This document shows positions 12,601 through 25,900 of a stretch of 64,000 nucleotides of DNA, piece by piece; within the stretch, counting starts at the first letter, position 1, and each line of letters opens with the position of its first letter. The notes beneath the pieces are model-generated. The model was given only the letters and a program-made list of their open reading frames with translations, was not told the origin of the DNA and made no database searches. Position numbers and translations under genes: made by a program. Origin of the DNA: Larimichthys crocea (Eukaryota; Chordata; Actinopteri; Sciaenidae); assembly GCF_000972845.2 (NCBI RefSeq), contig NC_040013.1, positions 558,001 through 622,000 of the forward strand, written 5' to 3'.

Positions 12601-15600
12601 ACTCACTGTCATTCATGGATGGATGGATAGATGGATTTAGACTTTTTTGCACGGAAATTAGATATGTACAGGAAAATCAAAAATGTGCAGAGGAATTAAG
12701 TATTTGCATAGAAATGAAATAGAGAACTGTGTTAAGAAGTTAAGCTGTGCTAATCTATACAAATAGAAAACTATATAAAAAGTAGAAAGTGAAAGTAGAA
12801 ATACAAATATGAAATAGAACTACAAATAGAGATAAAGGACTATTGTATGTCCAGTTAATGAGGCTGTATACAGATGAATGAATGTCACATCAGTTTTAGT
12901 CATACCATTTTACAGTGGGGTCTATTTGGACTAAATAGAAAATCTGAAGTTTGCACCCACATGATTGTTGGGTGGGTGCTCTCCATGGCGTCTGTTTTTT
13001 CACTCCACCTCCCTGTGTTGCCGTTAGCAACAACTATAAACACATTTTATTTCAGATGTGATCAGATAACGTGTCATTCACGCTTGTTTTGTTTGAGCGT
13101 AACTCTTCCCTGAGGCTAAGGTTTTAATGTCAAAGCTGAGGAAAGGTATGTGGGCAAATACAAATCTGCAGGCGTTTATGTATTTGTGGAACTATGTTGG
13201 TGCTATCCAAGCAAACAGGACATGCCAGGAGAGAGCCTAGTAATTGAAAATGGCAAATGTCTGAAATCCGGACTTTCTCTTGGCATCTCTCCTGATCCTC
13301 CTCTTCTGGTTTTCTTAGCTAAGGCTCACATTCCTCTTTAGACTTCCTGTCCAAAGGGCCAGTTACCTAGAAAATTGCCTTGCGTTTTTTCATGTTCATA
13401 AGTTGACGTACAGTCAATCACACTGATCCGGGAATAAAACCTGGCCTGACGGCTACATACAGAGATTTATATAAGAGCAAGGATGTCAAGTCTTGGCAAA
13501 ATCATGTCACTGATTGTTAGCATTCACTTCACACTGTGGACATTACATTCCTCTGAAGTCTCCACTGTTCATGAAGCGTCATACATTTTTTGTGGAAGAG
13601 AGGAGGTGAGTGGGAGGTGACAGTGTGTGTAAGAGAAGCAGTTCACCCTCTTCAGTTACCAGGATGTTTATTCCAGAGTTTTCCTTAATCATCACAGTTC
13701 AAACAATGATGTCAGGCTAATTTCTCCTGTGTAATCTATAGATCTGACTGCTTTTTAAAAGAAGTCTGTGTCTTTCTGCAGAATTCCTAATGAAACAGTT
13801 AATCATGAAGTAAAATTACACATTTTCCAGGTCATTTCCCATTTTTAGATTTAGACTCATTGTGGCTGCTTTCCTAATGATTCCAGCAGAAACTGCATTT
13901 CATGACCACAATACAGAGCAGATGGGATCAAATAGGTCACAAAAACTCTTGGACATATTTCCCACCGGGCCCAGATGAAATTCCATTTTCCTAATTACAA
14001 TTGCTGCATGTGCTGTAATCTCCATCTCACCAAAAGTGTGATTTTCAAAATCATACAAAGCTCTATGACTAAGAGCCTTTTTTTATTATTGGGTCTAACA
14101 CAGTAGTTGGTATTTCTCTGGAAAAGGATGATCTTTTCTGCAAAAGACAGACTGTGTGGATGACTGGATTTGTACGTTCTGAAATCACACTGTTTAAGCA
14201 AATAACACAATACAATAAAGGACCAGGGAAGGATTCACCTACAGCAACTATAACGTGTATCTTCCATTGCTAACTCTGTCTATGGAGAGAGCAGTGTGAA
14301 ATGCCTTACTTAAGACATCACGTCTGAGAGCCTTGTCAATAATGCTTGGCTCTATAGTCACATGACTTGGACTGTCACAAAAGCAGATGCCAGTGGCGAC
14401 CTAGCAACCTGCCCCTCAGACCTGTGTGTGTGTGTGTGTGTGTGTCATGTGTCCGTCCAATCGACTCATCTGTTCTGTAAATTTTTTTCCTGGCCTGTAA
14501 AAATGTTCTCATATGTTTAAGTCACTGTATTTGTTGATCTTTTCTGAATTGATCATTAAAATAAAGACCTGAAGTTGTTTCAAACACAATATGAGACACA
14601 ATGAGCATTGCAGCCACTGTGTGTTCACTGTGTGAATATAAAAATGCCTAAAACACATTGTAAGCATTTTCTTGAACAGTACCACTACTATCCTAACTGT
14701 GTGTGTGTGTTTCAGCTCGGACAGGGGAGGTGATGGGGGATTTCGGGCATCTCTATGAGCAGCAGTATGCAGTGGCTCTCTTCAACAAAGTTCGCTTTGA
14801 CATAGAAGGAGGAGGCGGCCCACAACCCCAGCTGCTGCACCGCAAGGTAACATCTCCTCTTACAGCACACAGATTCCATCCTCTGTCAACAGGAGGACCT
14901 CTAAACAACCGGAATCTTTCCTAACTTTTTTTTTTAAACATACAACTGTGTGTAAGCCCAATTCTGCCAGGACGTCCCTATTTCTAAATCCAAATTCTTT
15001 TAATATCTCAAAATGTTGGTGATGTCTTGGAACTCGGACACCTTCGACTCTGACTGCTTCTTTCTCACACTTTTTACGTAGAAAGTCAAAAGTTAAATCT
15101 AAAGTTAAGACATTTTGACTTGCCTGTGGTCACATTTTCGATTGGAACAATAATAAGAATAATGATGAGGCAAAATCTGGGGTTTTGCTGGTAGTCAGAC
15201 ACATTAAAGTATGTCAAGCCTGTAAATACCTGTGCCTCTTTTACAATCTATTGACGCACAGCTAGCACACACACAAACACAGACATTCACTCAGTTGGAG
15301 TCTGATAATGACTTGTTTAATATGTAGTGAAGAATGCAGTCAGCTCTATTCAGGAAAACAACGCTAAGTGGGCGTCTGTGGAATAAGACGCAGCAGCTAA
15401 TGGATTCATCTGAGATGTGTATTTTTCTAAGACCCAAACACAGGCTGCTCCTCGAGCAATAAAAAGCTCTTAAACATTCTTAGTTAAAATGTGTTTTCAC
15501 CCACAGATTCCGCTGGAGAACAAGTCCATCTTCTCCGGCTCGCTCTTTCAGTACCTGGAGGAGAACAAGAAATGGAGAAGCCGCTTCCTCTTCGTCCCAG

Positions 15601-18600
15601 ACTCCTACAATATCAACTATTACGACAGCAAAGCGGTGCGGGGAAAACCAAAACTGCCTGTACAGTCTGTTTTTAGATGCTGCTGGTTTAATTCACTGTT
15701 TAACATGTTAACTCTGCTCCTTGTTTTAACTACCAGTCACATGACAAACGCCTCAGTCCCAAAGGAGCCATCAACTGTGCCGGCTACAAAGTGCTGACAT
15801 CTATTGAGCAATACCTGGACCTGATCAGCAACAGCCTGCCTGGTGAGGAGCAGAGTTCAAGCTGCAACAATCCATGCTGATAATTTTATACAGGATTTTC
15901 TTTTTTTTTCTTCATGGCTAGAGGTCTCTAAACACACGCAGTGCTTTCTTACATAATATTTAGCCTCTGATCATTTCATCAGTGAAATTCACATTGAAAT
16001 TCCAGAGTTATAATAATTAATATGATCATGTTTTAGGCTCTTCTGCTGATTGCCAGTGTAGTCCTGATTAGATTGTGTGTGTGTATGTATAATACACGCT
16101 GGTGGTAAAGAAGATCTGATGTAGTGTTTGCAGGACAGAGAGGCCCACAGCGAAGCCGCTGCTCACCTAAATGTCATATTGACTGCAAACGGGTTGTGTT
16201 TGAACCTGCTGCAGGCTGCTCTGAACACCCGGAGTTACACTACCTTTAATATTCTTTGTGTAAGGTGGAAATAGTAAGCAGGAGCAATTATTCCAGGCCT
16301 CACTTCAGTCTATGAGATGCTAGATCAGAGTCACAGGACCAATGGGGTTAGTCGTGCTAACATAAATGCTAACAAACTATGCTGCATGCACTTTTCTCGC
16401 TGAACATCGTCTGTGTGTTTAAAAATGTTACAGCGCTCTCATTTCTTGATTAAAAATTGAAGAGCACTTTTTAATTGAGCACCAGAAGTGTCACGGGACA
16501 AAAGTAGTACAGCATTTCAGTGCTGATAACTAACTGTACAATAAAAATATTTTTTTACGGGCGGTCGGTGGTGTAGTGGGTTAAGCGGCCGCCTCGTGTG
16601 TAAGAGGCTATAGTCCTCGCTGCAGCTGGCCCCGGTTCGAATCCCGCATCGGATGGCCATTTGCTGCGTGTCATTCCCCCTCTCTCTGCCCCCTGCTTCC
16701 TGTCTATCTTCAGCTGTCCTATCATTAAAGGCATAAAAGGCCAAAAAAATATACTTTAAAAAAAAAAAAAATATTTTTTTACAAATGAATTCATGATTCT
16801 ATAAATAGGTAAATAATTATTTGATTTATTTTAATTTAATCTGCAATACAATGAGTAATTATAACAAATCATTTACAAACCGTTTAATAAGTCATAAAAC
16901 AGTCAGTTCATCATGCAAAATACAGTTAAGGAAAAAAGAATAAATTCACAAACTGAATTCTGAATATAAAGTTAGGTCTACATTAACCTCTTCATGCATG
17001 TAAAGACACTGTGTTTTTTTGTTTTTTTTCAGACGTGAAAGCCAAGATGGGAAGTTCACCCTTCTTGAAGTGTGCCACCCAGTTCCCTCTGATCCTCTGG
17101 CACCCTTATGCCCGTCACTACTACTTCTGTGCGGCGACGGAGAAAGAGCAGCAGAAGTGGCACGCCGTCCTCCAGGACTGCGTCCGACACACAAATGACG
17201 GTTAGTCCTGCCAAAAAAGTTTAGAACGCCATGATCTCAACAGGTTATATGATTGGTGCCACTGGGGCTATATTTTTATATTGCTCATTATACTAATTCC
17301 CCTTATCAGTGAGCAAATGTGTTAAAACAGATCAAGATACGAGGCACCAGGACACATCAGCCTACCCTGATGCTCTGATGGTTTGTGGGATAAAAAGTCA
17401 GTTTGATTTGGTCTGTGGCTGCTCAGAGCTACATGCTGAAGAAGTGGATCAAAGCTTCCCCACAAGTAGCCTCCAGAGCAGCCTGTGAGACTGAATATCT
17501 GTGGCTTTAACATATCGTACAGTTTGCTCTCTATTCACTTGCCTGATGTGCCGCAGACATGTTTTATGGAAAAATGGAGATTGCAGCGAAAGCAAGAATC
17601 AGTTCCTTGAAGGTTCTGTATTTAGCCTTTCTACACTCTAAAGTTAGTCTCAGTTAATAATACCTAAAGATGCTACAGTTGTTTTTTTTCTGAATTGTGG
17701 AGCAACTATCTCCCAGTACTTTATCCAACATGAAGCCACATTTTGGGAAACATTCCTGAACGTAATGTTTTGGAGGCACTTTAACACACATCTTGCATCA
17801 GAACTGATGAGCTGAATGTACTGACCAAACATGGTTAGAGAACAAGAACATCCTCTGCGGTCATCGTCTTACAGAGTGGAGTCCGTTGTATATGTAAAGT
17901 AATGAAGCAACGTCAGACTTGTAAATGATACAGTAAGTGTGCTGAAGGAAGGAAAACAAGTGAAAATCAGATTCTCACACTCTTCCGTTACATTTTTTAT
18001 GTAACATAAAGTTTAGTTAGTTAACAAGTGTTGCAGAGGAAAGTTGCATGCTTCACCAGCCTTTGAGTTCTCAGCTGTTCTCTGCTACGATCAGAGGTGA
18101 ATAAATGTGAAACTGGCACAGGACTGAAAGTAGAAATGGAGTAAATGCATCATGGTGTCATGCCAGGACATATTTACCTGGTTGCCATGGTGGTCAACTC
18201 TAACAGAGTGCAAGAGGTAGGACCCAGGAAGAACGTTATAACTGGAGCTTTGTTCTAACTTCACCTCTGCTGTTTACCTTAGCAGAGGCTTCATTAACTG
18301 ACAGGTGCTACTGAAAGGCTTACCCAACAGACCAGCACTTACATTCTCAGACACACAGGTTGTAGTTATTGTAGGGTGGAAAAAGAAGCCAACAAATAAG
18401 GTGTGGGACTGTGTGTTAATAAATTAGCAGTGAGCTGATTATCAGGTACAATGCAAACAGTGTTTTTATGTGAGGTACATCCATGCAGACAAATGGGTGA
18501 CATTCTGCTCTGTTTCCTAAAATTAGAAACTGATTCAGGAACTTCATACTCCAACAATCAAGGTACAAATAGCCCGCCACACTTCAGATCACAGTCCTGA

Positions 18601-21600
18601 ATAACCGTCTCACAGAGCTGGACATTAAAGTCGCCTTCATAAAATATTCATGAAAATATGATCAGGTGGCAGTCTTATAAAAAGTGAAATTTCCATTCCT
18701 GTGCTCTTCCAGCATCGTGCAGACTACACCTTGAAAATTTCATGTAGTCAAATGATTGTCAGACTTGGCTTACTTCCTGCTGCCAGTAGGTCGTGTAGTG
18801 TTAGTGTCTTTACCTCCAGATTAAATATTTCCAAGAAGTTTGCTACCCCCTGGTGTTTTCAACATTACTGCTATAACAGTTTTATGAAAGCTTAGCGACT
18901 GAAACTGAGTTTTTTTTTTTTAGATGACTCCATATTTGTGAATGCGGCTATGGTTTTGTAAAGGTTAGAGAAAGTTATTACCATCACGTTCCTGAACCTC
19001 CACACCTTTGCCGTCTGCGTCGCTACACAAACACGTGTTTGGAAAAAACACATACATTACTCCAGGAATCCAATGGCACGTGGTATATCAGTATCCCAGA
19101 CACCCTTTAAAACCAGCTGAGTGTTCTGACAACTTTAAACAAGGCTTTGTCATTATCATGTCATGAATCAGGGAGCAGTTTACACAAAGGGTAAAACAAC
19201 TTTAGCTGTAAGTCGGAGTTGGACTTCATCTGATGTACGGCTCAGTGTTACTGTGACTGTCTCTTAATAATTGATAGATTTGATGGCAGTGCCAGAGGCA
19301 GTGAGTTGTTTGCTTAACAGCAGCACATTGTTTAGACTGCTCTCAGCTATTCAGTTTCTTTAAATTCTCTCTGTCTCTCTCTGTTTATTCCAGCGTGTTT
19401 CTCTTTTACAAAATCTGTGATCTTTGAAATATTATATGGTGCAAAAAACCTCAAGCTGCAATTTAAATCATAAAACTTTATGAGAAGCAGGAAAATATGC
19501 AAATTTCTGAAGCTGTAAGTAAATCAAGTCAAAGTGGATTTTCAAATTTTCTCCCATCAGAAGCGATAATTATGTGTCTGATTGTGCAATTGTGAGATCT
19601 GTGCAGGCTGGGTCAGTGAGGAACTTGAAAGAGGAAACAGCACTAATAGTTAACATGCCTGAGCTGTGACACAGGCCAGCTGCATGACGTATGAGCGGCT
19701 GAATGACTCCATATGTTCTCTGTGTACCACACGGAGCAACACTTTTTTTTTCTTTTTCTAACAGCTCTGTTATAAAGTCAAGGTGTGAGTGCACCAACCT
19801 CACCTCAGGTCAACAAGTCATGCTTCCTCACACAGACGCTCCTGTCAGTGGATAATGGTGCAATGCAGGGCTGCTTTAACTGTTGACCTCTAATGCATCC
19901 AACTGAATTTTCTGATGAAGATGAAAATACACATACAAAGGTAGATTTCCCTAATGATGAACAATGATCAACAATGAAGTATGATTCCAAATTTGTTCTG
20001 TAAGAGGGACCTGAGTAAGTTTTGCTAAGAGACTGTTCTCTCTCTTTTTTTTTTCTTTTTTCTTGTATACACCAAAAAATATCAGCAGGATTTTGTTAAG
20101 AGCAGTCATTTAGTATGATCTGCTTTGAATATTAGTTTGACGTAAGCTTGAGTCTCTGTTGAAAGAAGCCTCAGCTAAATCTAGGATGTGTGACTGACTG
20201 ACTGTCTCGTGATGTATATAAGGAGAAGCAATTTCGTGGGCTGTTAAGACGGAAAAGGAGACTTGAAATCCAGATTTTTGGTTTGTTTGAAATCCCCTCA
20301 TGAGCAGAGGCTAAGTCAAAATAATAACCCCCTCTATGAGAGGGTCTTGGGACTTCCTGTGCCTGCTACTACAAGGAACTCTGGTCCCATCTCTGCCCTC
20401 CCCCCCACATACTTTGTCATAGTTGGGAGTTCTCACACACTGTTCTTTAATCACAGCACAGTGTTAACATGCTTTTCTGGTTTTGAGCAGATTGTTGTTT
20501 TATTTGGAAGTCAGACGACTTAGGAATGTTAAAAATGTTCACATTTTTTAGAGGCCCCATCTTTCTCACGCACCAGTGACTTCAGTGTTGACGATGGCTA
20601 AAATGGCACACACAAACACACACACACGCGCACACACACATTTGTTTATTTAAATACAAATAAATATATTCTATATATAGTATGTAGATGCTTTATGTAT
20701 TCAGGCTGTGATTGGCAACCAAACTGTAAATGAAATGTTGACTTAGTTGTAGGCATGTTGCTATGGTAACACACACTATGGTACAACAAAGAAATGACTA
20801 TGAGAACAAAAGAACACAGTTACTCATCACTTTAGGTCGAAATATTAGTCACAAATAATATTTGTGAAAAAGAATGAGACACTGACTGGTGAAGACGTAG
20901 CTTCAAACAATAGTGTGTCTGTGTCTGTGTTTGTGTGTGTGTGTATGTCTGTGTGTGAGTGTGTGTGGTTGCCCTCTAAAATGGGCTACAAGCCAGCAAC
21001 CTTCAGCCTTAATATAATGTGAACAGGTGAGTTCTACAAAAATTCACCCTCAGTACAGTTGTCATGAACGGGGAAATTAGCTATAGAGACCAAAACTGTT
21101 TTTTGTACCAGGCTGTAAACATGTTTATTTCTGCTGTGAAGTTGGACATTTGGACATGGGGACTTATGGAGACTGACTCACTTCTGGAGCCAGCCTCAAG
21201 TGGACGACAAGAGGAACTGCAGTTTTCTTGTTTGCCTAATTTCTCAGCCTTGGAGATAGCTGCATGGTATCCATGTCCAATGTATCATTTCTTTTGTTAC
21301 ACTTTTGGTATGATTTGTTTGGTTCCTTATTATAATCTTTGGGAAGTAGCAGTTTCTCTATTTGCTGTTGCACAGTGGTGAGTTATGTTGGCGAGGACGT
21401 TTCTTCCAAACTACCCAGTCGATAGTGTCCTTAAATGCAACTAACAGCTCTTAATCTTTCCAATGCAGGTTTGTCAGAGGAGAATAAAGTCCAAACACCA
21501 GCTTTCACTGATGCAGTACGACTCTACCGCCAAGCTAAAGGGAACTATGGCACCTGGGAGATGATGTGTGGTGTACCATCACAGGTAAGCATGACAATAA

Positions 21601-22953
21601 TAACATCTATCATGTTGTCTCTGTCCTGGGGTCAGCCTTATCCAGTTGGAATGACGTCATTCATATCACTGATTAAAATATGCATGCTTGGTTTCATATT
21701 GCAGAAATCTGATTCCCGATATGCCTAATGCAAACTTTGGTAGTAAGTCATATCAGTCATATCAGCACATGTAAACACATTCCTTCTTTCACCTTCATCT
21801 AAACATGCTGAGACTATTCACTGCCAAGTGTTTCCACTTAAGACCCACCCATGCTTTCTGTGCCCTGAGGCCTGACTTAAAGGCTGACATACCGTCTTGT
21901 AGGCGTGGTCAGGTTTCTATACCTCCAGCACTGAACAGGTTTTACTAGATGCTGCGAATCCTCCAAAGACATCACATCATTCATGAAATGTCTGATTCTG
22001 CAATTAATGGATGAAGTCTGCTGTGTTTTTATTTTATTTATTTTTTATTTATATTTCATTTGTTTTTATTTTCAGTTGTAAATTCCATCAGAAGATGGCA
22101 AAAGGTTAAAATATTTTTAACTTTGCTGTTACGGGTGACAATATTATCTGCCTGCCTCACCTAATTTTGTGGTGCTCTAATCCTTTAAAATGATGATCTG
22201 GTCTGAGTCCATGTGAACTAGTTAAAATGTAGCTAGCTGTGTTCTTTAGATTCTTAAGTCACCACGCCGGCTCCTTCTCAGCATATAATTAAATATGAGG
22301 CAATGCTGCTTGTTTTTAAACCAATACAAGGGGTGGGACCACATACAATTCAGACATGTTTGAAAAAACACTGCTGCCAGACCCTTTAGTTCAAGTGGGT
22401 GTGGGCTGCTAATGCTAATAGTCTAATCTCTGAAGCAGACTCCCTGTCTATCTTTAAAAGTGTGTATGTGTCTTGTTTTCCTTGCAGATCCTGTCTAACC
22501 TGGTGATGGAGGGCCTCCTCCCTGAGCTCAGAGACCTCATCTCCCCCCGCCTCAAAGGCAAGCTATACGAGAGGCAAAGGAACTGGATGCTGGTAAGAAA
22601 CCACTCCACAAACACTCAAATAAAAAAACTCAAATCAAACCCTTAGTGATGCTTTAAATTTGAAATATCTTAATAAAGTTTATTCCAAAATAAAACATAA
22701 TCATAATAATAATAATCCTTAAATTAAATTTCCCATTGAGTTTCTGAAAGCATCAGAAATACTTCCATGCATACTTGTGTGCAGTCATATCAGAAGTTCA
22801 GCTTTATGCTTTTAATCAAATACTCGAGTCGTTATTGTTTCAGACTTTGCTGCGAGAGTGTGATGAGGCTAGTATGTCCAAGCATGGCTCACTTCAACTA
22901 AGCAACCGAAAATAACTATTTTATTAAATGTATTCATTTATTTCTATATTTTA

Positions 22954-22995
<42 letters not shown>

Positions 22996-25900
22996 AGTGA
23001 TGCTGTGTACAGCCTGGTGCAGGGGCAGTGCCAGGGCCAGTATGAGGTGGCATTGCAGAAGTGTGAGGCGGCCCGCTCCTCCCTAGAGGCCTCCATAAGA
23101 ACAGACATGGACCAGATCATCACCTCCAAGGAGCATGTCACCAACAAGATCAGAGGTTAGCGAGAGAGTGGTGTGATTATCTACTGAAATACCTTCAGAG
23201 ACAAATCTGCCACCTTTATTCAGTGATCCCTGAATCATCAAATTGTTCTCCACTGCTAAATTAAAGTCTCACTTTAGTCACAATAAGGAAATGTAATGAA
23301 TACATACAGAGCAGGAGTTTAATACACTTACCTGCCTCCATCTTCCCTCTTATGTTCATTCCCCCAACAGCGGTGGTTCTCCATAAGGCTGAGAAGCTGC
23401 TGAAGGTGAGCATCCAGCCGTACATCAGCTCCATCCTGGACGCCCTGATGGAGCCCACCAGCCGAGGCTTCTCTGAGGTCCGTGATGTGTTTTTCAGGGA
23501 GCTGGTGGACATGAGCAAGAACATCCTAAATGACGGCACCAAGGAGACCGTGGCACAGGTGAGGTGGTAGAGGTTAAGGATGTGTGTGTGAAATCAAAAG
23601 CATTCATTAGTCCAGTTTTGTCTGTGAAACAGAAGTATAACATGTACACATAACCTTGTCTTCCTCCTCAGCACATGGAAAAGATCTCCATGCTGGCTTT
23701 CCATCCTGTGAAGATGCAGAGCTGCTATGAGAAAGTTGAACAGCTGGTTCTAGAGGGTCTGCAGCAGAGGTTTGATGTCTCCAGCCCCTCTGTGTTTGTC
23801 CAGAGGGCCCAGATCCTAATGAGAGAGGTGACACCCAAAACACAATCTTTGCTGCATCTGCCTTCTGTCTCTATCTACTATCCAACAATAAAGTGAAATG
23901 GCAAGGTTGACCTTCACACATGCTAGATCATAAACCTGCCAGAATTTAGCATGAAATATTTGAGTAAAATTTCTCATTTTCATGCAAGATTGATAGAAAA
24001 TTAAATGGGCCACATGTTCCAAAATATAGGGGGCAGCATTTCACCTTCACCAACAGTCATACCAAGTTGTTAGAATCTGGATCAGATTTCTGCTTATTCG
24101 CAGTAACCATTAATTAAAGATATGCAGTAATAAGTTCATCATGATGGCGATTTGTAACAGACTGAATTCATAATTTCTCTTTTCTGTCTGCAAGACTACA
24201 AGCAAACAACTTGTGCTAAACAGCTGACTTGTGGCCCAATCTTACATATTATATCCCATTTAAAGGTTTTGACTGGGACAATCAATAGTCACTAAAGGGA
24301 ACAAGCTTTGTTGAACACAACTCTGAAAATATTATAAGAAAACTGAAATGAACCTGTTATACTCATTGATTTCTGTCCCATATGATATTTTCATTCAGAA
24401 TCTCTCAGCAGCCATCTGTCAGACTATGTGTGGATAGAATGTCTGCTAAGCCTTTCCAATAACACAAAACAAGTATTGAGTTTGATTTAGCAAAAATTCT
24501 GTATGTCGGAAGACGCCTAGTAGTAGTAGTAGTAGTAGTAGTAGCAGCAGCAGCCCAGAGCATTTAAATAATTACGTTAATCTCCCATGTGTCCAAACTT
24601 GCACAAAAACTCCCTGTCAGGGAACAGATCCAAGAGGCAGGCATTCTGGCATTCAACCCCGCTCATTGAGAAATCATCAATCATGATCTCCTCAGTGGGG
24701 CCCAGGGCCAGTTGCGGGGGGGGGGGTCTACACTTTACCTCAAGGTCATTCAGAGTTCAAGTACTGTTTTAGAAACTACACACACTCAAGCTGTGAAGCC
24801 TTTCCTCAAGTCCCACACTAGAAAACTAAGATAAATCTAAGTCCGTAAAAAATGTTACTCCAGACTCCATTTAGCAGCTTTTGATTGTATCACATGATCT
24901 TGCCCACTTCCCAGTTGTCATGGTGTTGGTATTATATTGTAGATGTTGAAATTTCCATTTCCTGAACATTTTATACACAAAGCCCTTGATGTTTAGGACT
25001 TCAACATGGGCAACATGGCAACGTTGGCAAGATCAACAACAAACTTTCACTCTCAACTTCAGTTCAACTTCACTTTTACAAATTGCCTAAGATGCCCTGT
25101 TTAAGGTTTAAGTACTGCACATTTATGAGTACAAAATCCATGATATGAATTTTTAGCTTCTTTAAATCAGCGCTGGGTTTCACCAGCTGTGTGTAACTTC
25201 TCTCTTGAGTTGGTGTGTAAAGTCGACACTATAGGCTGAGTAACTTTAGTAAGTTTGTACTAAATCAGCTACTGAAACTGTTGGCACAATGGTATTTGTT
25301 GTAGACATCACATGGTCTGTAGCACACCGTAGTAATTTAGATCAATACTAAAATATCATATCAATAAATTAGGTCTCTACTGCATTACTGTGTTTCACCT
25401 CCTTTACTGAAAAGACATTATTTTATTTATAGTCATTTTCAGGTTACGGAACAGTGAACTCTTAACAACAAATCAACCCTGCCCACCCACCCCTCACAAG
25501 GCCAAAGAAAAGAAAGTGAAATAAATAAATAAATAAAAAGTAGAACAATAATGCATATGTAGATGCACACTCACATTTATAGATGTACTTATACCCTAAA
25601 AACAAAGAAACAAACAAACAAATACACTTGCATGTTGCTACATATGCACACTCATAAATATGTGGATGTGCCCATACCCACGTATGTTCACACTTGTACT
25701 TACATAATCCACATATACACATATATTAAATATAAGCGTATGCCCTTATATACCTTTTAACTATACACACTCTGACATTTTTTGATTTACCTACCTCCCC
25801 TCACTCTTGTAATTTTCCTTAGAGTTATGTTGTAACTTATCTCTGTGGTGCAACTGCTTTTATTTTTAATAATGCATGGATCACAAGTTAGCCTAGATAT

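Larger units (their letters stand above)
3687..14715 (+). other. niban2: niban2 intron 1
   Basis: An 11-kb first intron between GTGAGG and a TTTCAG acceptor preceded by a short TG run. It holds an internally deleted Tc1 copy, a decayed LINE 3' end, and a full-length but defective Tc1 nested in an older repeat, all listed separately. The rest is AT-rich unique-looking DNA with no recognised exon. Large first introns often carry enhancers, but none can be identified from this sequence alone. Confidence 0.85.

Noticed and set aside
16571..16644. tRNA gene with box A and box B
   Set aside because: It has a SINE tail, a poly(A) end and a 16-bp target duplication, so it is a tRNA-derived SINE and not a functional tRNA gene.
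25460..25770. Possible LINE 3' tail in niban2 intron 10
   Set aside because: Only AT-rich low complexity with ACAC/ATAT patches was visible. No ORF block or defined tail could be matched.
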